DNA from: UBA5189 sp040389445
GTDB lineage: Bacteria > Chloroflexota > Limnocylindria > Limnocylindrales > CSP1-4
Direction of reading: 5' to 3'
Length of the DNA: 64,000 nt
Assembly: GCA_040389445.1 (NCBI GenBank)
Contig: JAZJZX010000014.1
Location: 1 to 64,000, forward strand
In this document: positions 16,783 through 25,431 of the stretch, piece by piece
Position numbering within the stretch: the first letter of the stretch is position 1
Layout of the letters: each line of letters opens with the position of its first letter
Position numbers and translations under genes: made by a program
The notes under the pieces: generated by a model
Seen by the model: only the letters and a program-made list of their open reading frames with translations
What the model was told of the DNA's origin: nothing
The model's database searches: none

Positions 16783-17189
16783 CCTCGACGGCAGCTCCGG
16801 ATGTTGGCGCGGATGCGAAGGCGGAGCGACGCATCGCGGACGTCGGGCGCGGCCGGACGCTCCTCATCGACTTCTATGTGGCACGCTGCTGCACGAGCGT
16901 CCTTGTCGGCGACCTGGAGACGCGCTGGCTCGAGGGCGATCCTCCGGATGGAGTCGAGCAGGTCGGCCTGGTGGCCGGAAGCCGCATCGTCGCCGATCAT
17001 CGGCTGGTCGGCGTGCTGACGGCCGGCGGAGCCCGGATCGTGGAATCGGGCGGGCTCTTCGGTCGGTCCCTCGGCGTGCGTCTCGCGGCTCCGGAACTGT
17101 GGCTCGCCTTCCTCGAAACGCCCGCCGCGCGACGCATCCGCGGACACACCCGCCGGCCGCTCCGCGAATCGGCCGGCCCAATGAGTTAG
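16779..17189 (+). CDS. Orphan protein, translationally coupled to the oxidoreductase
   Basis: A 136-residue protein with no recognised domain. The GTG start overlaps the oxidoreductase stop, and LysE starts 1 nt after its own stop, so it is an obligate operon member. A central Cys-Cys pair (DFYVARCCTSVLVGDL) and alternating beta-like segments are visible; the C-terminus is basic (RRIRGHTRRPLRES). There is no signal peptide or membrane helix. Codon use matches its neighbours, so it is probably a real gene. It could be a small partner of the flavoenzyme. Confidence 0.65.
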   Translation: MTSTAAPDVGADAKAERRIADVGRGRTLLIDFYVARCCTSVLVGDLETRWLEGDPPDGVEQVGLVAGSRIVADHRLVGVLTAGGARIVESGGLFGRSLGVRLAAPELWLAFLETPAARRIRGHTRRPLRESAGPMS

Positions 17190-17190
17190 G

Positions 17191-17805
17191 GTGGCGGCCT
17201 CGTTCATCGCCGGCGCGCTGGCCGGGTTCGCCATCGCGATTCCGGTCGGGGCCATCGCCATCCTGATCATCGAGCTGGGGATTCGCCGCGGCTTCCGAGC
17301 GGCCGCCGCCGCCGGCACGGGCACCGCCGCCGCAGACGGCCTGTACGCCCTGCTTGCCGTCATCGGCGGCACGGCCATCGGCATCGCGCTGGAGCCGCTG
17401 GAGCGACCCCTCCGGATCGTGGCCATCGGGGCGCTTCTCGGCATCGGGCTTCGCGGCCTCGTCGCGATCTGGTTGCCGGCCCACCACGCCGCCCGCCGCG
17501 GACTCGCCCCGGAACCGGCGGCCCGAACGTTCGCCCGCTTCCTGGGGCTGACCATGCTCAATCCGGCGACCGTCATCTACTTCGCGGCCCTCGTGCTCGC
17601 GCTGCCGTCTGTCGGCCGTGGCCCGGGCGAGCGCGCGGCGTTTGCACTCGGCGCGTTTCTCGCCTCGCTGTCCTGGCAGATCACCCTGGCGGGCATCGGC
17701 GCGGTGGCCCACCGGCGCCTTCCCGCCCGGTTCCAGATCGCGGTCAGCCTCCTCGGGAACCTCGCGATCTGTGGGTTTGCGATTCTCCTCGCGAGCGATC
17801 TCTAG
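17191..17805 (+). CDS. LysE/RhtB-family amino-acid exporter
   Basis: A 204-residue membrane protein with about six hydrophobic helices. The family's N-terminal signature is present (AGALAGFAIAIPVGAIAILIIE, then a Gly-Ile-Arg-Arg-Gly-Phe turn and an Ala/Gly-rich helix 2 ending DGLYALLAV). FLGLTMLNPATVIYFAAL is the conserved Asn-Pro helix. The family exports basic or small neutral amino acids and related metabolites by proton exchange. The GTG start is 1 nt after the upstream stop. Its stop overlaps that of the convergent CocE gene by 3 bases (CTAG). Confidence 0.88.
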   Translation: MAASFIAGALAGFAIAIPVGAIAILIIELGIRRGFRAAAAAGTGTAAADGLYALLAVIGGTAIGIALEPLERPLRIVAIGALLGIGLRGLVAIWLPAHHAARRGLAPEPAARTFARFLGLTMLNPATVIYFAALVLALPSVGRGPGERAAFALGAFLASLSWQITLAGIGAVAHRRLPARFQIAVSLLGNLAICGFAILLASDL

Positions 17806-19976
17806 ACGAGCTCGCGCGGAATCGTCCGGTCGGTGCGCCGCTCGAAGAATGGCGCGCCGTCCAGCCGAACGTCGAGCCGGATGTCGAGATGAAAGGCGGC
17901 TGCGTCGGAGGACGTGTCGCCATCGACATCCACCTCGATCCGATGACCGGCGCGTTCGAGCACGTAGCGCACCCTGCTCACCATCGTGGCTCGCGCCGGA
18001 TCGGCGTCGGCAGCCGTCATCTCGTGGGACTCGGCGCTGTAGAGACGCGTGCCGTCCTCGAGGATCGTGTCGCCTCCCTCGTGCGTGGAGACGGTCACTT
18101 CACCCGTCAGCACGTCCTCGACGACACGCCAGCGGGGCGGGTCATCCGAGCCGCCGCCGATGGAGTCGAGATCCGGGGGCGTCGTCTTGAAGATCGGCAC
18201 CGGCGCGTCATCGATGAGCGGCGCCAGCGGCAACTCGAGCCGGGACCCCGCGGCGACCGCGGCTTCCGGTCCATCACCAGCCACGGCTTCCGGTCCGCCG
18301 GGGGCCGCGTCGTGCCGTCCAGCCGGTTCCTCCCGTCCTGCCGACGCCCGGCCGTGGTGGACGATCAGCGAGCCGGCTTCCGGCGACGGCCAGATCACCG
18401 GCCAGCAGGACGACGCGACAGACAGCCGGATGCGATGCCCCGGGCCGAAGCGGTAACCGGCGGCGCGCAACGGTACCCGGACCCGCAGCCGTTCTCCGGG
18501 AACGAGTGGGCGAGGGGAGTCGTGCCCGGCACGGTGGGTCAGGTTGAGCATGCCCATCGTGACCTGGCTGGACATGCCGTCCGGGTCGACGTCCGACAGC
18601 CGCACGACGATGGTGGCGACACGCATGGAGGTGGTGAGGTCGAGGACCGCGGTCGGGAGGCCGAGGATCTCGAGCGCAGCATCCAGGGGCGCCGAGGTGT
18701 AGGTGGGAACACCGGCCTCGTCGGGCCGCAGGTCGCGAGCCAGGCCGTTCGGGGCGCTTCCGGCTCCCCATGACAGGGCGCCGTGGGTGCCGGTCGTCGC
18801 GCGGTGCGGGAAGATCGCCGTTCCCTGGGGGACGTTCGCATCGGATGTCAGGACACCGCGGAGCGGCTCCTGGCCACTCGCCAGCCACAGCGACCGGATG
18901 CCTGCTCCGCTCGCGGGACCGCTCGGGGGACCGCTCGCGAGACGGCTCGCCGATGCCGTGGCGCGCCAGCGCCCCGGCCAGGTCACCGGAAACGGCTCGG
19001 GCGCCGCCATGTCGCGCTGGAACCAGGTCAGCGCCGGCTCGTCCATCACGCCGTTGGCTTCGCCCTTCAGCCAGTGATCGAAGAACCGGATCATCTCGTG
19101 ATGCCAGTCGAGTCCCGGTCCCGGGTACCCGTCGTCCGGAAACTCGTGGGACCAGTTGCCGACGATGGCGCGCCGCGGGGCCGTGCATCGCTCGAGCATC
19201 CGGAAGACCGGGTCGACGTACGAGTCCATCCAGCCGCCGAACAGGAGCATGGCGGCCCCGATCCGGTCGTAGCGCGGGGCGAGGGAGCCCTGTCGCCAGT
19301 ACGGGCCGTCCGCCTGATGCTGGAGCCAGGGCGCCAGCCAGACGGGGGTCTCCTCCAGGCGCTCGCGCCACGCCGCGATCCAGTCCTCGCCCGGCCGTGC
19401 CGGCAGGGCCGGGAGAGCATTCGAGGCGACCTGGCTGACGGCGTACTGGGTGAGCTCCGATGCCGTGACGCAGCCGCCGACGAAATGGACGTCGCTGAGG
19501 TAGCGATCGTCCGTCGCATAGACCGGCACGATCGCCCGCAGGTGCGGTGGCCGCAGCGCGGCGACCTGAATCGCCGTGAAGCCGCCGTAGGAGATCCCCC
19601 ACATGCCGACCTCGCCGGTGCACCACGGCCGGGCTGCCAGCCACTCGACGGTGTCGTAACCGTCGCGGGTTTCGTCGGCGGTGTACTCGTCCAGGGCCAC
19701 GCCGGCGGATCGCCCGGTCCCGCGCACGTCCACGCGACACAGGGCGTAGCCGTGCCGCGCGAGGTAGCGGCCCCGTGCCTCATCGGCGTTCGCCCGCCAG
19801 TCGTCCTTCCGGTAGGGGATCATCTCGAGGACGGCGGGGCAGGGAGCTCGTTCGTCGGCATCCGCCGGAAGCCAGAGGTTGGCCGACAGCTCGACGCCGT
19901 CGCGCACCCGGATCCGGACGTCCCGTAGAACCTGGACGCCGGACGGTTCGGAGGCGGGGCGACGCTCAGCGGGCAT
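17802..19976 (-). CDS. CocE/NonD-family alpha/beta hydrolase (X-Pro dipeptidyl-peptidase-like)
   Basis: A 724-residue protein. The N-terminal alpha/beta-hydrolase (about 15-300) has nucleophile elbow GISYGGF, a later acid in FGGWMDSYVDP and a His in GNWSHEFPDDG. The C-terminal jelly-roll domain of the S15 family (about 400-560) contains SMRVATIVVRLSDVDPDG. A Ser-Gly-Pro-rich repeat interrupts the middle (about 335-350). The final 110 residues form an extra beta-rich extension not typical of the 550-residue cocaine-esterase core. Such enzymes hydrolyse ester or amide bonds of small compounds; no signal peptide is seen, so it is cytoplasmic. Substrate unknown. Confidence 0.88.
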   Translation of the reverse strand: MPAERRPASEPSGVQVLRDVRIRVRDGVELSANLWLPADADERAPCPAVLEMIPYRKDDWRANADEARGRYLARHGYALCRVDVRGTGRSAGVALDEYTADETRDGYDTVEWLAARPWCTGEVGMWGISYGGFTAIQVAALRPPHLRAIVPVYATDDRYLSDVHFVGGCVTASELTQYAVSQVASNALPALPARPGEDWIAAWRERLEETPVWLAPWLQHQADGPYWRQGSLAPRYDRIGAAMLLFGGWMDSYVDPVFRMLERCTAPRRAIVGNWSHEFPDDGYPGPGLDWHHEMIRFFDHWLKGEANGVMDEPALTWFQRDMAAPEPFPVTWPGRWRATASASRLASGPPSGPASGAGIRSLWLASGQEPLRGVLTSDANVPQGTAIFPHRATTGTHGALSWGAGSAPNGLARDLRPDEAGVPTYTSAPLDAALEILGLPTAVLDLTTSMRVATIVVRLSDVDPDGMSSQVTMGMLNLTHRAGHDSPRPLVPGERLRVRVPLRAAGYRFGPGHRIRLSVASSCWPVIWPSPEAGSLIVHHGRASAGREEPAGRHDAAPGGPEAVAGDGPEAAVAAGSRLELPLAPLIDDAPVPIFKTTPPDLDSIGGGSDDPPRWRVVEDVLTGEVTVSTHEGGDTILEDGTRLYSAESHEMTAADADPARATMVSRVRYVLERAGHRIEVDVDGDTSSDAAAFHLDIRLDVRLDGAPFFERRTDRTIPRELV

Positions 19977-19982
19977 GGACGG

Positions 19983-19988
19983 AGTCTA
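19983..19988 (-). promoter_or_regulatory. -10-like hexamer of the CocE gene
   Basis: TAGACT on the minus strand, 6 nt before the ATG at 19976, no SD sequence. Confidence 0.45.
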
Positions 19989-20035
19989 CGCAGCCAGCGG
20001 CCGGACCGGCCCGGCGGCGCACGGGGTGGGCCGGG

Positions 20036-20122
20036 CCGCCGCACCCGGGCCCGCCGCACCCGGGCCCGCCGCACCCGGGCCGCCGCACCCGGGCCCGCCG
20101 CACCCGGGCCGCCGCACCCAGG
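20036..20122. repeat. CCGCCGCACCCGGGC tandem repeat
   Basis: Six copies of a 14-15 bp unit lie between the divergent CocE and sarcosine-oxidase-like genes. The copies differ by presence or absence of one C. The array sits upstream of both promoters. Confidence 0.8.
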
Positions 20123-20151
20123 CCATCGCACCCGGCACCTCCCCGACCTGC

Positions 20152-20157
20152 TAGCGT
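20152..20157 (+). promoter_or_regulatory. -10-like hexamer of the sarcosine-oxidase-like gene
   Basis: TAGCGT lies 6 nt before the ATG at 20164; no SD sequence. Confidence 0.45.
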
Positions 20158-20163
20158 CGCGGC

Positions 20164-21339
20164 ATGCAGCGTGAATGGGACGCCGTCATCGTCGGCCTCG
20201 GCGGGATCGGTTCGGCGGCCGCCTGCTGGCTATCGATGCGGCCCAATCTCCGCATCCTCGGTCTCGAGCAGTTTGCCTTCGATCACCCCAACGGTGCCTC
20301 GCAGGATCACTCGCGGATCATCCGCCTGTCCTATCACCGCCGCGACTACGTCCGCCTGGCGCAGCGCGCCTATGCGAGCTGGGCCGAAGTGGAGGCCGCA
20401 AGCGGGGCGCGGATCGTCACCAAGACCGGCGGGATCGACCTGTACCCGGCCGGCGGCGTGACCGATCAGGCCGACTACACGGGCAGCCTCAGCGCGGAGG
20501 GCATTCCGTTCGAGCGCCTCGATGCGGCCGAGGCGATGCGGCGCTGGCCGCAGTGGCGGCTGGATGAGGACACCTCGGTCGTGTATCAGGCGGAAACGGG
20601 GATCGCCGACCCGAACCGCGCGAACCCGGCGCATCGAGCCCTGGCCGTGGCCAACGGCGCGACGTTGCTGGACCACACGCCCGTGGTGGGATTGCGCGCG
20701 ACCGGCGGCACCTACGAGGTCGTGACGGCCGACGGGAGCGTGCATCGAACCGGGCGCGTCGTGCTGACGGCGGACGCCTGGACCAACGACCTGCTCGCGC
20801 ATCTCGGGTGGCACCTGCCGTTGACCATCACCCGCGAGCAGGTGACCTATTTCGACAGCCCGGATCCCTCCCGCTTTGCGCCGGAACAGTTCCCGGTCTG
20901 GATCTGGATGGACGAGCCGTCCTTCTACGGCTTCCCGACCTATGGGGAACCGGGCCCGAAGGCGGCCCAGGACGTCGGCGGCGACGAGTGCACGCTCCAG
21001 ACCCGGACCTTCGAGGTCAACCGGGCGGCGCACGCCCGTCTGTACGGCTTCATGGAGCGCCATCTTCCCGAAGCCGTCGGGCCGGACCTCCTGACCAAGA
21101 CGTGCATCTATACGCTGACGCCGGAACGTGACTTCGTGATCGATCGGCTGCCGGATCATCCAGGGGTGGTGCTCGCCCTGGGGGCGGGACACGGATTCAA
21201 GTTTGCCTCCGTGCTCGGGCGCATCCTCGCTGAGCTGGCGATCGACGGCGAGACGCCGTCGGCGGGGGAGATCGAGGCCTTCCGGGTAGATCGCCCGATT
21301 CTGCGGGAGGTGCGTCCGGCGGCCAATTTCCGGATCTGA
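20164..21339 (+). CDS. Monomeric sarcosine oxidase / N-methyltryptophan oxidase family
   Basis: A 391-residue FAD amine oxidase. The dinucleotide fold is at the extreme N-terminus (DAVIVGLGGIGSAAACWL). The family arginine-rich loop is at about 45-60 (QDHSRIIRLSY), and the C-terminal KTCIYTLTPERDFVIDRLP contains the Cys that bonds covalently to FAD in this family. GAGHGFKFA is the closing FAD-contact segment. It oxidatively demethylates N-methyl amino acids, giving formaldehyde and H2O2. It sits immediately before a peptide/opine-type ABC operon, so it may process an imported N-methyl compound. The exact substrate is not evident. Confidence 0.9.
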   Translation: MQREWDAVIVGLGGIGSAAACWLSMRPNLRILGLEQFAFDHPNGASQDHSRIIRLSYHRRDYVRLAQRAYASWAEVEAASGARIVTKTGGIDLYPAGGVTDQADYTGSLSAEGIPFERLDAAEAMRRWPQWRLDEDTSVVYQAETGIADPNRANPAHRALAVANGATLLDHTPVVGLRATGGTYEVVTADGSVHRTGRVVLTADAWTNDLLAHLGWHLPLTITREQVTYFDSPDPSRFAPEQFPVWIWMDEPSFYGFPTYGEPGPKAAQDVGGDECTLQTRTFEVNRAAHARLYGFMERHLPEAVGPDLLTKTCIYTLTPERDFVIDRLPDHPGVVLALGAGHGFKFASVLGRILAELAIDGETPSAGEIEAFRVDRPILREVRPAANFRI

Positions 21340-21494
21340 CCCGGTCGACGGGTCGAGTCGGCCCAGGGCAGCGACGTTCGCCCGGCTCCCTCCACCTGGA
21401 CCGCCATGCGCGCCAAATGCATCGGGCGACTTGCGGTGGGCAACTCGGGTGTGGGACGCTGCGCCAACGGCGTCCGCGCCGAGGAGGAGGAGCA

Positions 21495-23405
21495 ATGCAA
21501 TCGTCCATTCGTGCGCGCCTGGCGGCCACGGCCGCCACGGTGGCCCTGATCTTCGCAGGGCTCGGCTCATCCGTGGTCCCGGTGGCCGCCGCCGACCCGC
21601 TTCAGCTCAAGACCGGCACGGACCAGGATCTCCAGGTCCTGAACCCGTTCAGTTCCATCCTGGTCGTCGACTTCGAGGTGTTCACCCTGAACTACGACCT
21701 GCTGGTGAATTTCGGGCCGGACATCGAGCCGGTCCCGGGCTTCGCCGACAAGTGGGAAGTCTCGTCGGACGGGCTGACCTGGACGTTCCACATTCGCGAT
21801 GGAATGAAATGGTCGGACGGAACGCCGGCCACCTCGGCCGATGCCGCGTATACCTACCAGCTGATCCTCGACGCCACCGCCAGGAGTGATGCGTCCGCGG
21901 ACGGCTACTACCTCGGTGCCGGCTATCTGGAGGGCTACCTCACCAACGCCGGGGTCACGGCGGTGAGCGCGCCCGACGCGTCGACGCTCGTGGTGACCAC
22001 GGAGTTCGCGAACACGCTCCTGCTCCAGGCGTACGTGCCGATCCTGCCGAAGCACGTCTGGGAGAAGTACACGCTCGACGAGATCGGGAGCATCGACGGC
22101 TCGACGCCCTTCCTCAATGAGCCCACGGTCGTCGGGACCGGCCCATACCAGGCCGTCGAGTGGGAACCGGGCAACTTCATCCGGTTTGCACGCAACCCCT
22201 ACTACTGGGGCACCCAGGGTGCGGCCGACGAGGTCGTGATCCAGACGTTCCAGAGCATGGACACGGCCGTTCAGGCCCTGAAGTCGGGCGAGATCGATTA
22301 CGTCCGCGGCATCCAGCCGGACCAGTTCAAGGCCCTCCAGAGCGACCCCGACATCCAGGTGGTCGAGGGCATCTCCAACGGTTACTCGGAGATCGCGTTC
22401 AACACCTACAGCCGCGGCCCCATCGAGGGCGGCGGCGCCTCCACCAAGGCCCTCCAGGACCCCGCGTTCCGCGACGCCCTTGCCTGGGCCATCGACCAGG
22501 AGAAGCTCGTTGAAGTCACGCTCGGAGGCTTTGGCGAGCCCGGCGACACGATCGTGCCGCCCTTCCATACGCGCTGGCACGCGAGCCCCACGAACCCCCG
22601 TCGCTTCGACATCGCGGAAGCGATCAAGCGCCTCGATGCCGCCGGCTACAAGCTCGATGCCAACGGCAAGCGCCTGGACAAGGAAGGCAAGCCGATCACG
22701 CTGCGCGTGACCTGGCCTGATTCGGAAGCCGAGAACGCCACCAATGCGCAGTTCATCAAGGGCTGGTGGGAGCAGCTCGGCGTGGGCGTCGATGCCTATG
22801 TCACCGAGGAAGGCAAGCTCCTCGACGACCTTCTGCCGCCCGAGGCCGGCGGCCTTGCCAACTTCGACATCGAGCTCTGGGGCTGGGTGGGCGACCCCGA
22901 TCCGACCTCGCTGCTCAACGTCCTCCGAGGCGAGGAGATCGGCAGCTTCAGCGACAGCTTCTACGACAACCCACGCTACGACGAACTGTTCCTGCTCCAG
23001 CGCGCCGAGGCCGACGAGCAGAAGCGCTTCGAGTACATCAAGGAGATGCAGAACCTCGCCTACGACGAGGCCCCATACATCGTCATGTACTACGACGCCG
23101 AGCTCCACGCCTACCGCAAGGATCGCTTCGGCGGCTGGACCAACCAGCCGACCGAGGGCGGCACGCCGCTGTTCGGCTACGGGTCGGGCGGCTACACCAG
23201 GTTGACGGATCTGTCCGCCGCCCCGGCACCGACCGACCAGCCCAGCGCCAGCGCGGGTCCGACTGCCGCGCCGGGCGACGGAACGCCGAGCGACACGTCG
23301 AATGCCACGCCGCTCATCGTGGGCGGCGTCGTCCTCGTCGCGATCATCGCCGGCGGTCTGGTGCTGATGCGCCGACGGGCAGCGCCTCCGACCGAAGAGG
23401 AATGA
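21495..23405 (+). CDS. Peptide ABC transporter substrate-binding protein (SBP family 5), C-terminally anchored
   Basis: A 636-residue extracytoplasmic binding protein. A Sec signal peptide with no lipobox Cys (cleavage near PVAAA-DP) is followed by the family-5 fold (YDLLVNFGPDIEPVPGFADKW, TWTFHIRDGMKWSDG, ALKSGEIDYVRG). Pro/Ala/Ser/Thr-rich residues 570-600 lead into a C-terminal membrane helix (LIVGGVVLVAIIAGGLVLM) and RRR, so the protein is tethered by its C-terminus rather than by lipid. The ATG at 21495 follows GAGGAGGAGGAG. It is first of five genes of a complete dipeptide/oligopeptide importer, separated from the permeases by a strong hairpin. Confidence 0.92.
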   Translation: MQSSIRARLAATAATVALIFAGLGSSVVPVAAADPLQLKTGTDQDLQVLNPFSSILVVDFEVFTLNYDLLVNFGPDIEPVPGFADKWEVSSDGLTWTFHIRDGMKWSDGTPATSADAAYTYQLILDATARSDASADGYYLGAGYLEGYLTNAGVTAVSAPDASTLVVTTEFANTLLLQAYVPILPKHVWEKYTLDEIGSIDGSTPFLNEPTVVGTGPYQAVEWEPGNFIRFARNPYYWGTQGAADEVVIQTFQSMDTAVQALKSGEIDYVRGIQPDQFKALQSDPDIQVVEGISNGYSEIAFNTYSRGPIEGGGASTKALQDPAFRDALAWAIDQEKLVEVTLGGFGEPGDTIVPPFHTRWHASPTNPRRFDIAEAIKRLDAAGYKLDANGKRLDKEGKPITLRVTWPDSEAENATNAQFIKGWWEQLGVGVDAYVTEEGKLLDDLLPPEAGGLANFDIELWGWVGDPDPTSLLNVLRGEEIGSFSDSFYDNPRYDELFLLQRAEADEQKRFEYIKEMQNLAYDEAPYIVMYYDAELHAYRKDRFGGWTNQPTEGGTPLFGYGSGGYTRLTDLSAAPAPTDQPSASAGPTAAPGDGTPSDTSNATPLIVGGVVLVAIIAGGLVLMRRRAAPPTEEE

Positions 23406-23409
23406 CCGA

Positions 23410-23460
23410 GACCCGCAAGGGTCCCGCGTCCGATGGGGCCGCCGCGGGGCGGCCCCATCG
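23410..23460 (+). other. Two intercistronic hairpins between binding-protein and permease genes
   Basis: The first hairpin is GACCC-GCAA-GGGTC (23410-23423), with a GNRA tetraloop. The second is a perfect 13-bp stem with a GCGG loop (23431-23460). There is no U-tract, so full termination is not expected. Such structures typically stabilise the upstream mRNA and let the binding protein be made in excess over the permeases. Confidence 0.65.
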
Positions 23461-23473
23461 ACCTGACCGCTGA

Positions 23474-24490
23474 ATGGGCGGCACCTTCCTCGCTCGCAAG
23501 GTCGGGCAGGCGGCGATCACGATCGTCGCGATCATCGTCATCAACTTCGCCCTGTTCCGACTCATGCCGGGCTCGCCGGAGCGGGTCCTCCTCCGGGGTA
23601 CCCCCAATGTCACGGCCGAGCGTCTCGAGGCCCTGCGCGAGCGCTGGGGCCTGAACGACCCGATCTCCCCGATCGATTTCGCGGACGGCGGGCCCACCTT
23701 CCACGCCGACAACCAGCTCTTCAAGTACGTCGGGGCGACCCTCAGCGGCGACCTCGGCTACTCCTTCATCGCGCGCGGGCAGACGGTCGTGGATGTCCTC
23801 GGGCAGCGAATATGGCCGACCCTCCTGCTCTTCGGGCTGGGGGAACTCGTGGCCATTGCGCTCGGCCTGGCGCTCGGCGCCTACAGCGGCTGGAGACGCG
23901 GCGGTCCCATCGACTACGTCGGGAACGGCGTGTCGCTGATCCTGTACTCGACGCCGTACTTCCTGCTCGGGATGGCGTTCCTGCTCATCTTTGCGACCAC
24001 GTTGAACTGGTTCCCGACCTACGGGATGCTGACGGCCGGCCGTGTCTACGGGAGTCCCATCGACTACTTCCTCGATCTCGGCGCGCACCTGATCCTGCCC
24101 CTCGCCACCGTCTCGCTCGGTCTGGTCGGCCAGTACGCGATCGTGATGCGGTCGTCGATCATCGAAACCCTGTCCGAGGACTACGTGAACACGGCCCGGG
24201 CGATGGGCCTGACCGAGGGAAGGATCCTTCGGCGTCACGCCCTGCCCAACGCCCTCCTGCCGACGGTCACGCTGATCGCGATCAACCTGGGCTACGTCAT
24301 CGCCGGCGCCATCACCGTGGAGGTCGTCTTCAACTGGCCGGGCCTCGGGACGCTGACCGTCCAGGCCCTGACCGCTCGTGACTACCCGGTGCTCCAGGGT
24401 GTGTTCCTGCTTCTCAGCGTGGCCGTCGTCCTGGCCAATCTCGTGGCCGACCTGGTCTACGGCCTGCTCGATCCGCGGGTGCGGACATGA
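23474..24490 (+). CDS. Peptide ABC transporter permease (DppB type)
   Basis: A 338-residue integral membrane protein. The N-terminal helix and conserved FRLMPGSPER segment are typical of DppB. Five further helices follow, including LLLFGLGELVAIALGLALG. The cytoplasmic EAA loop (ARAMGLTEGRILRRHALPNALLP) docks to the ATPases. It forms the heteromeric channel with the next gene. It follows the hairpin after the binding-protein gene and overlaps the next gene by 4 nt (ATGA). Confidence 0.93.
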   Translation: MGGTFLARKVGQAAITIVAIIVINFALFRLMPGSPERVLLRGTPNVTAERLEALRERWGLNDPISPIDFADGGPTFHADNQLFKYVGATLSGDLGYSFIARGQTVVDVLGQRIWPTLLLFGLGELVAIALGLALGAYSGWRRGGPIDYVGNGVSLILYSTPYFLLGMAFLLIFATTLNWFPTYGMLTAGRVYGSPIDYFLDLGAHLILPLATVSLGLVGQYAIVMRSSIIETLSEDYVNTARAMGLTEGRILRRHALPNALLPTVTLIAINLGYVIAGAITVEVVFNWPGLGTLTVQALTARDYPVLQGVFLLLSVAVVLANLVADLVYGLLDPRVRT

Positions 24491-25431
24491 GCGCTGCCTC
24501 GGCCACCGCTCCGGCGCGGGATCGGCCCCGGCGGTTCGCCGGCGCGCGCGACTTCGGGCGTCGGTTTGCCCGGCGCCGGGACGGCCTGCTCGGGCTGGCC
24601 ATCCTGACGTTCTTCGTGGTACTTGCGGCGATCCCGGAGCAACTCGTCGGGCCGCTCCAGACGGCCGTCACCGCGAGCGGGCCGCGCCTCAGCCCTCCCG
24701 GGGGCGCCTTCCTCCTGGGCACGGACGAACTCGGTCGCGACATCGTGAACCTCTCGGTCCACGGGGCCCGGATCTCCATGGTCATCGGGCTGCTGGCGAC
24801 CGTGGTGACCGTCGCGATCGGCGTCCTGATCGGGATCGTCAGCGGCTTCATCGGCGGCCGCGTGGACGGGATCCTCATGCGGATCACGGACTTCTTCCTC
24901 GTGATCCCGACCTTCGTTCTCGCCCTCATCCTCACCCCGATCATCCGGGATGTGGTCGGCTCCGCCACGGCCGAGGTATTCGGCATCCGGATGACGCTGA
25001 TCGTGATCGTCGTGGTGATCGGGATCACCAGCTGGTCATCGACGGCGCGCCTCATCCGCGCCCAGACGCTGTCCATCAAGGAGCGAGCGTTCGTGGATCG
25101 GGCACGCGTCGTGGGTGCCGGCCAGTTCCACATCATGCGGGTCCACATCCTGCCCAATGTCGTGAACCTGATCGTGGCCAACGCCGTCCTCACGTTCGCA
25201 GGCGCCGTGCTGACCGAAACCACGCTCTCGTTCGTCGGCCTCGGTGACCCGTTCCAGCCGTCGTGGGGGCAGCTCCTGGAGGCGGCGCGATCGGTCGGAG
25301 CGCCCGGGCTCGGCGCCTGGTGGTACTTCGTGCCGCCGGGCCTCGGGATCATCCTGGTCGTCTTCGCGTTCACGCTCTTCGGCAGCGCCCTCGACGACGT
25401 CCTGAACCCGCGCCGGGGAGGCCGTCGATGA
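24487..25431 (+). CDS. Peptide ABC transporter permease (DppC type)
   Basis: A 314-residue permease. Features of DppC are the early GTDELGRDIVNLSVHGARISM, the periplasmic-loop helices, and the EAA loop DRARVVGAGQFHIMRVHILPN. The closing GIILVVFAFTLFGSALDDVLNPR is the classical C-terminal signature. It overlaps both flanking genes by ATGA junctions, so the operon is tightly coupled. Confidence 0.93.
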   Translation: MSAASATAPARDRPRRFAGARDFGRRFARRRDGLLGLAILTFFVVLAAIPEQLVGPLQTAVTASGPRLSPPGGAFLLGTDELGRDIVNLSVHGARISMVIGLLATVVTVAIGVLIGIVSGFIGGRVDGILMRITDFFLVIPTFVLALILTPIIRDVVGSATAEVFGIRMTLIVIVVVIGITSWSSTARLIRAQTLSIKERAFVDRARVVGAGQFHIMRVHILPNVVNLIVANAVLTFAGAVLTETTLSFVGLGDPFQPSWGQLLEAARSVGAPGLGAWWYFVPPGLGIILVVFAFTLFGSALDDVLNPRRGGRR

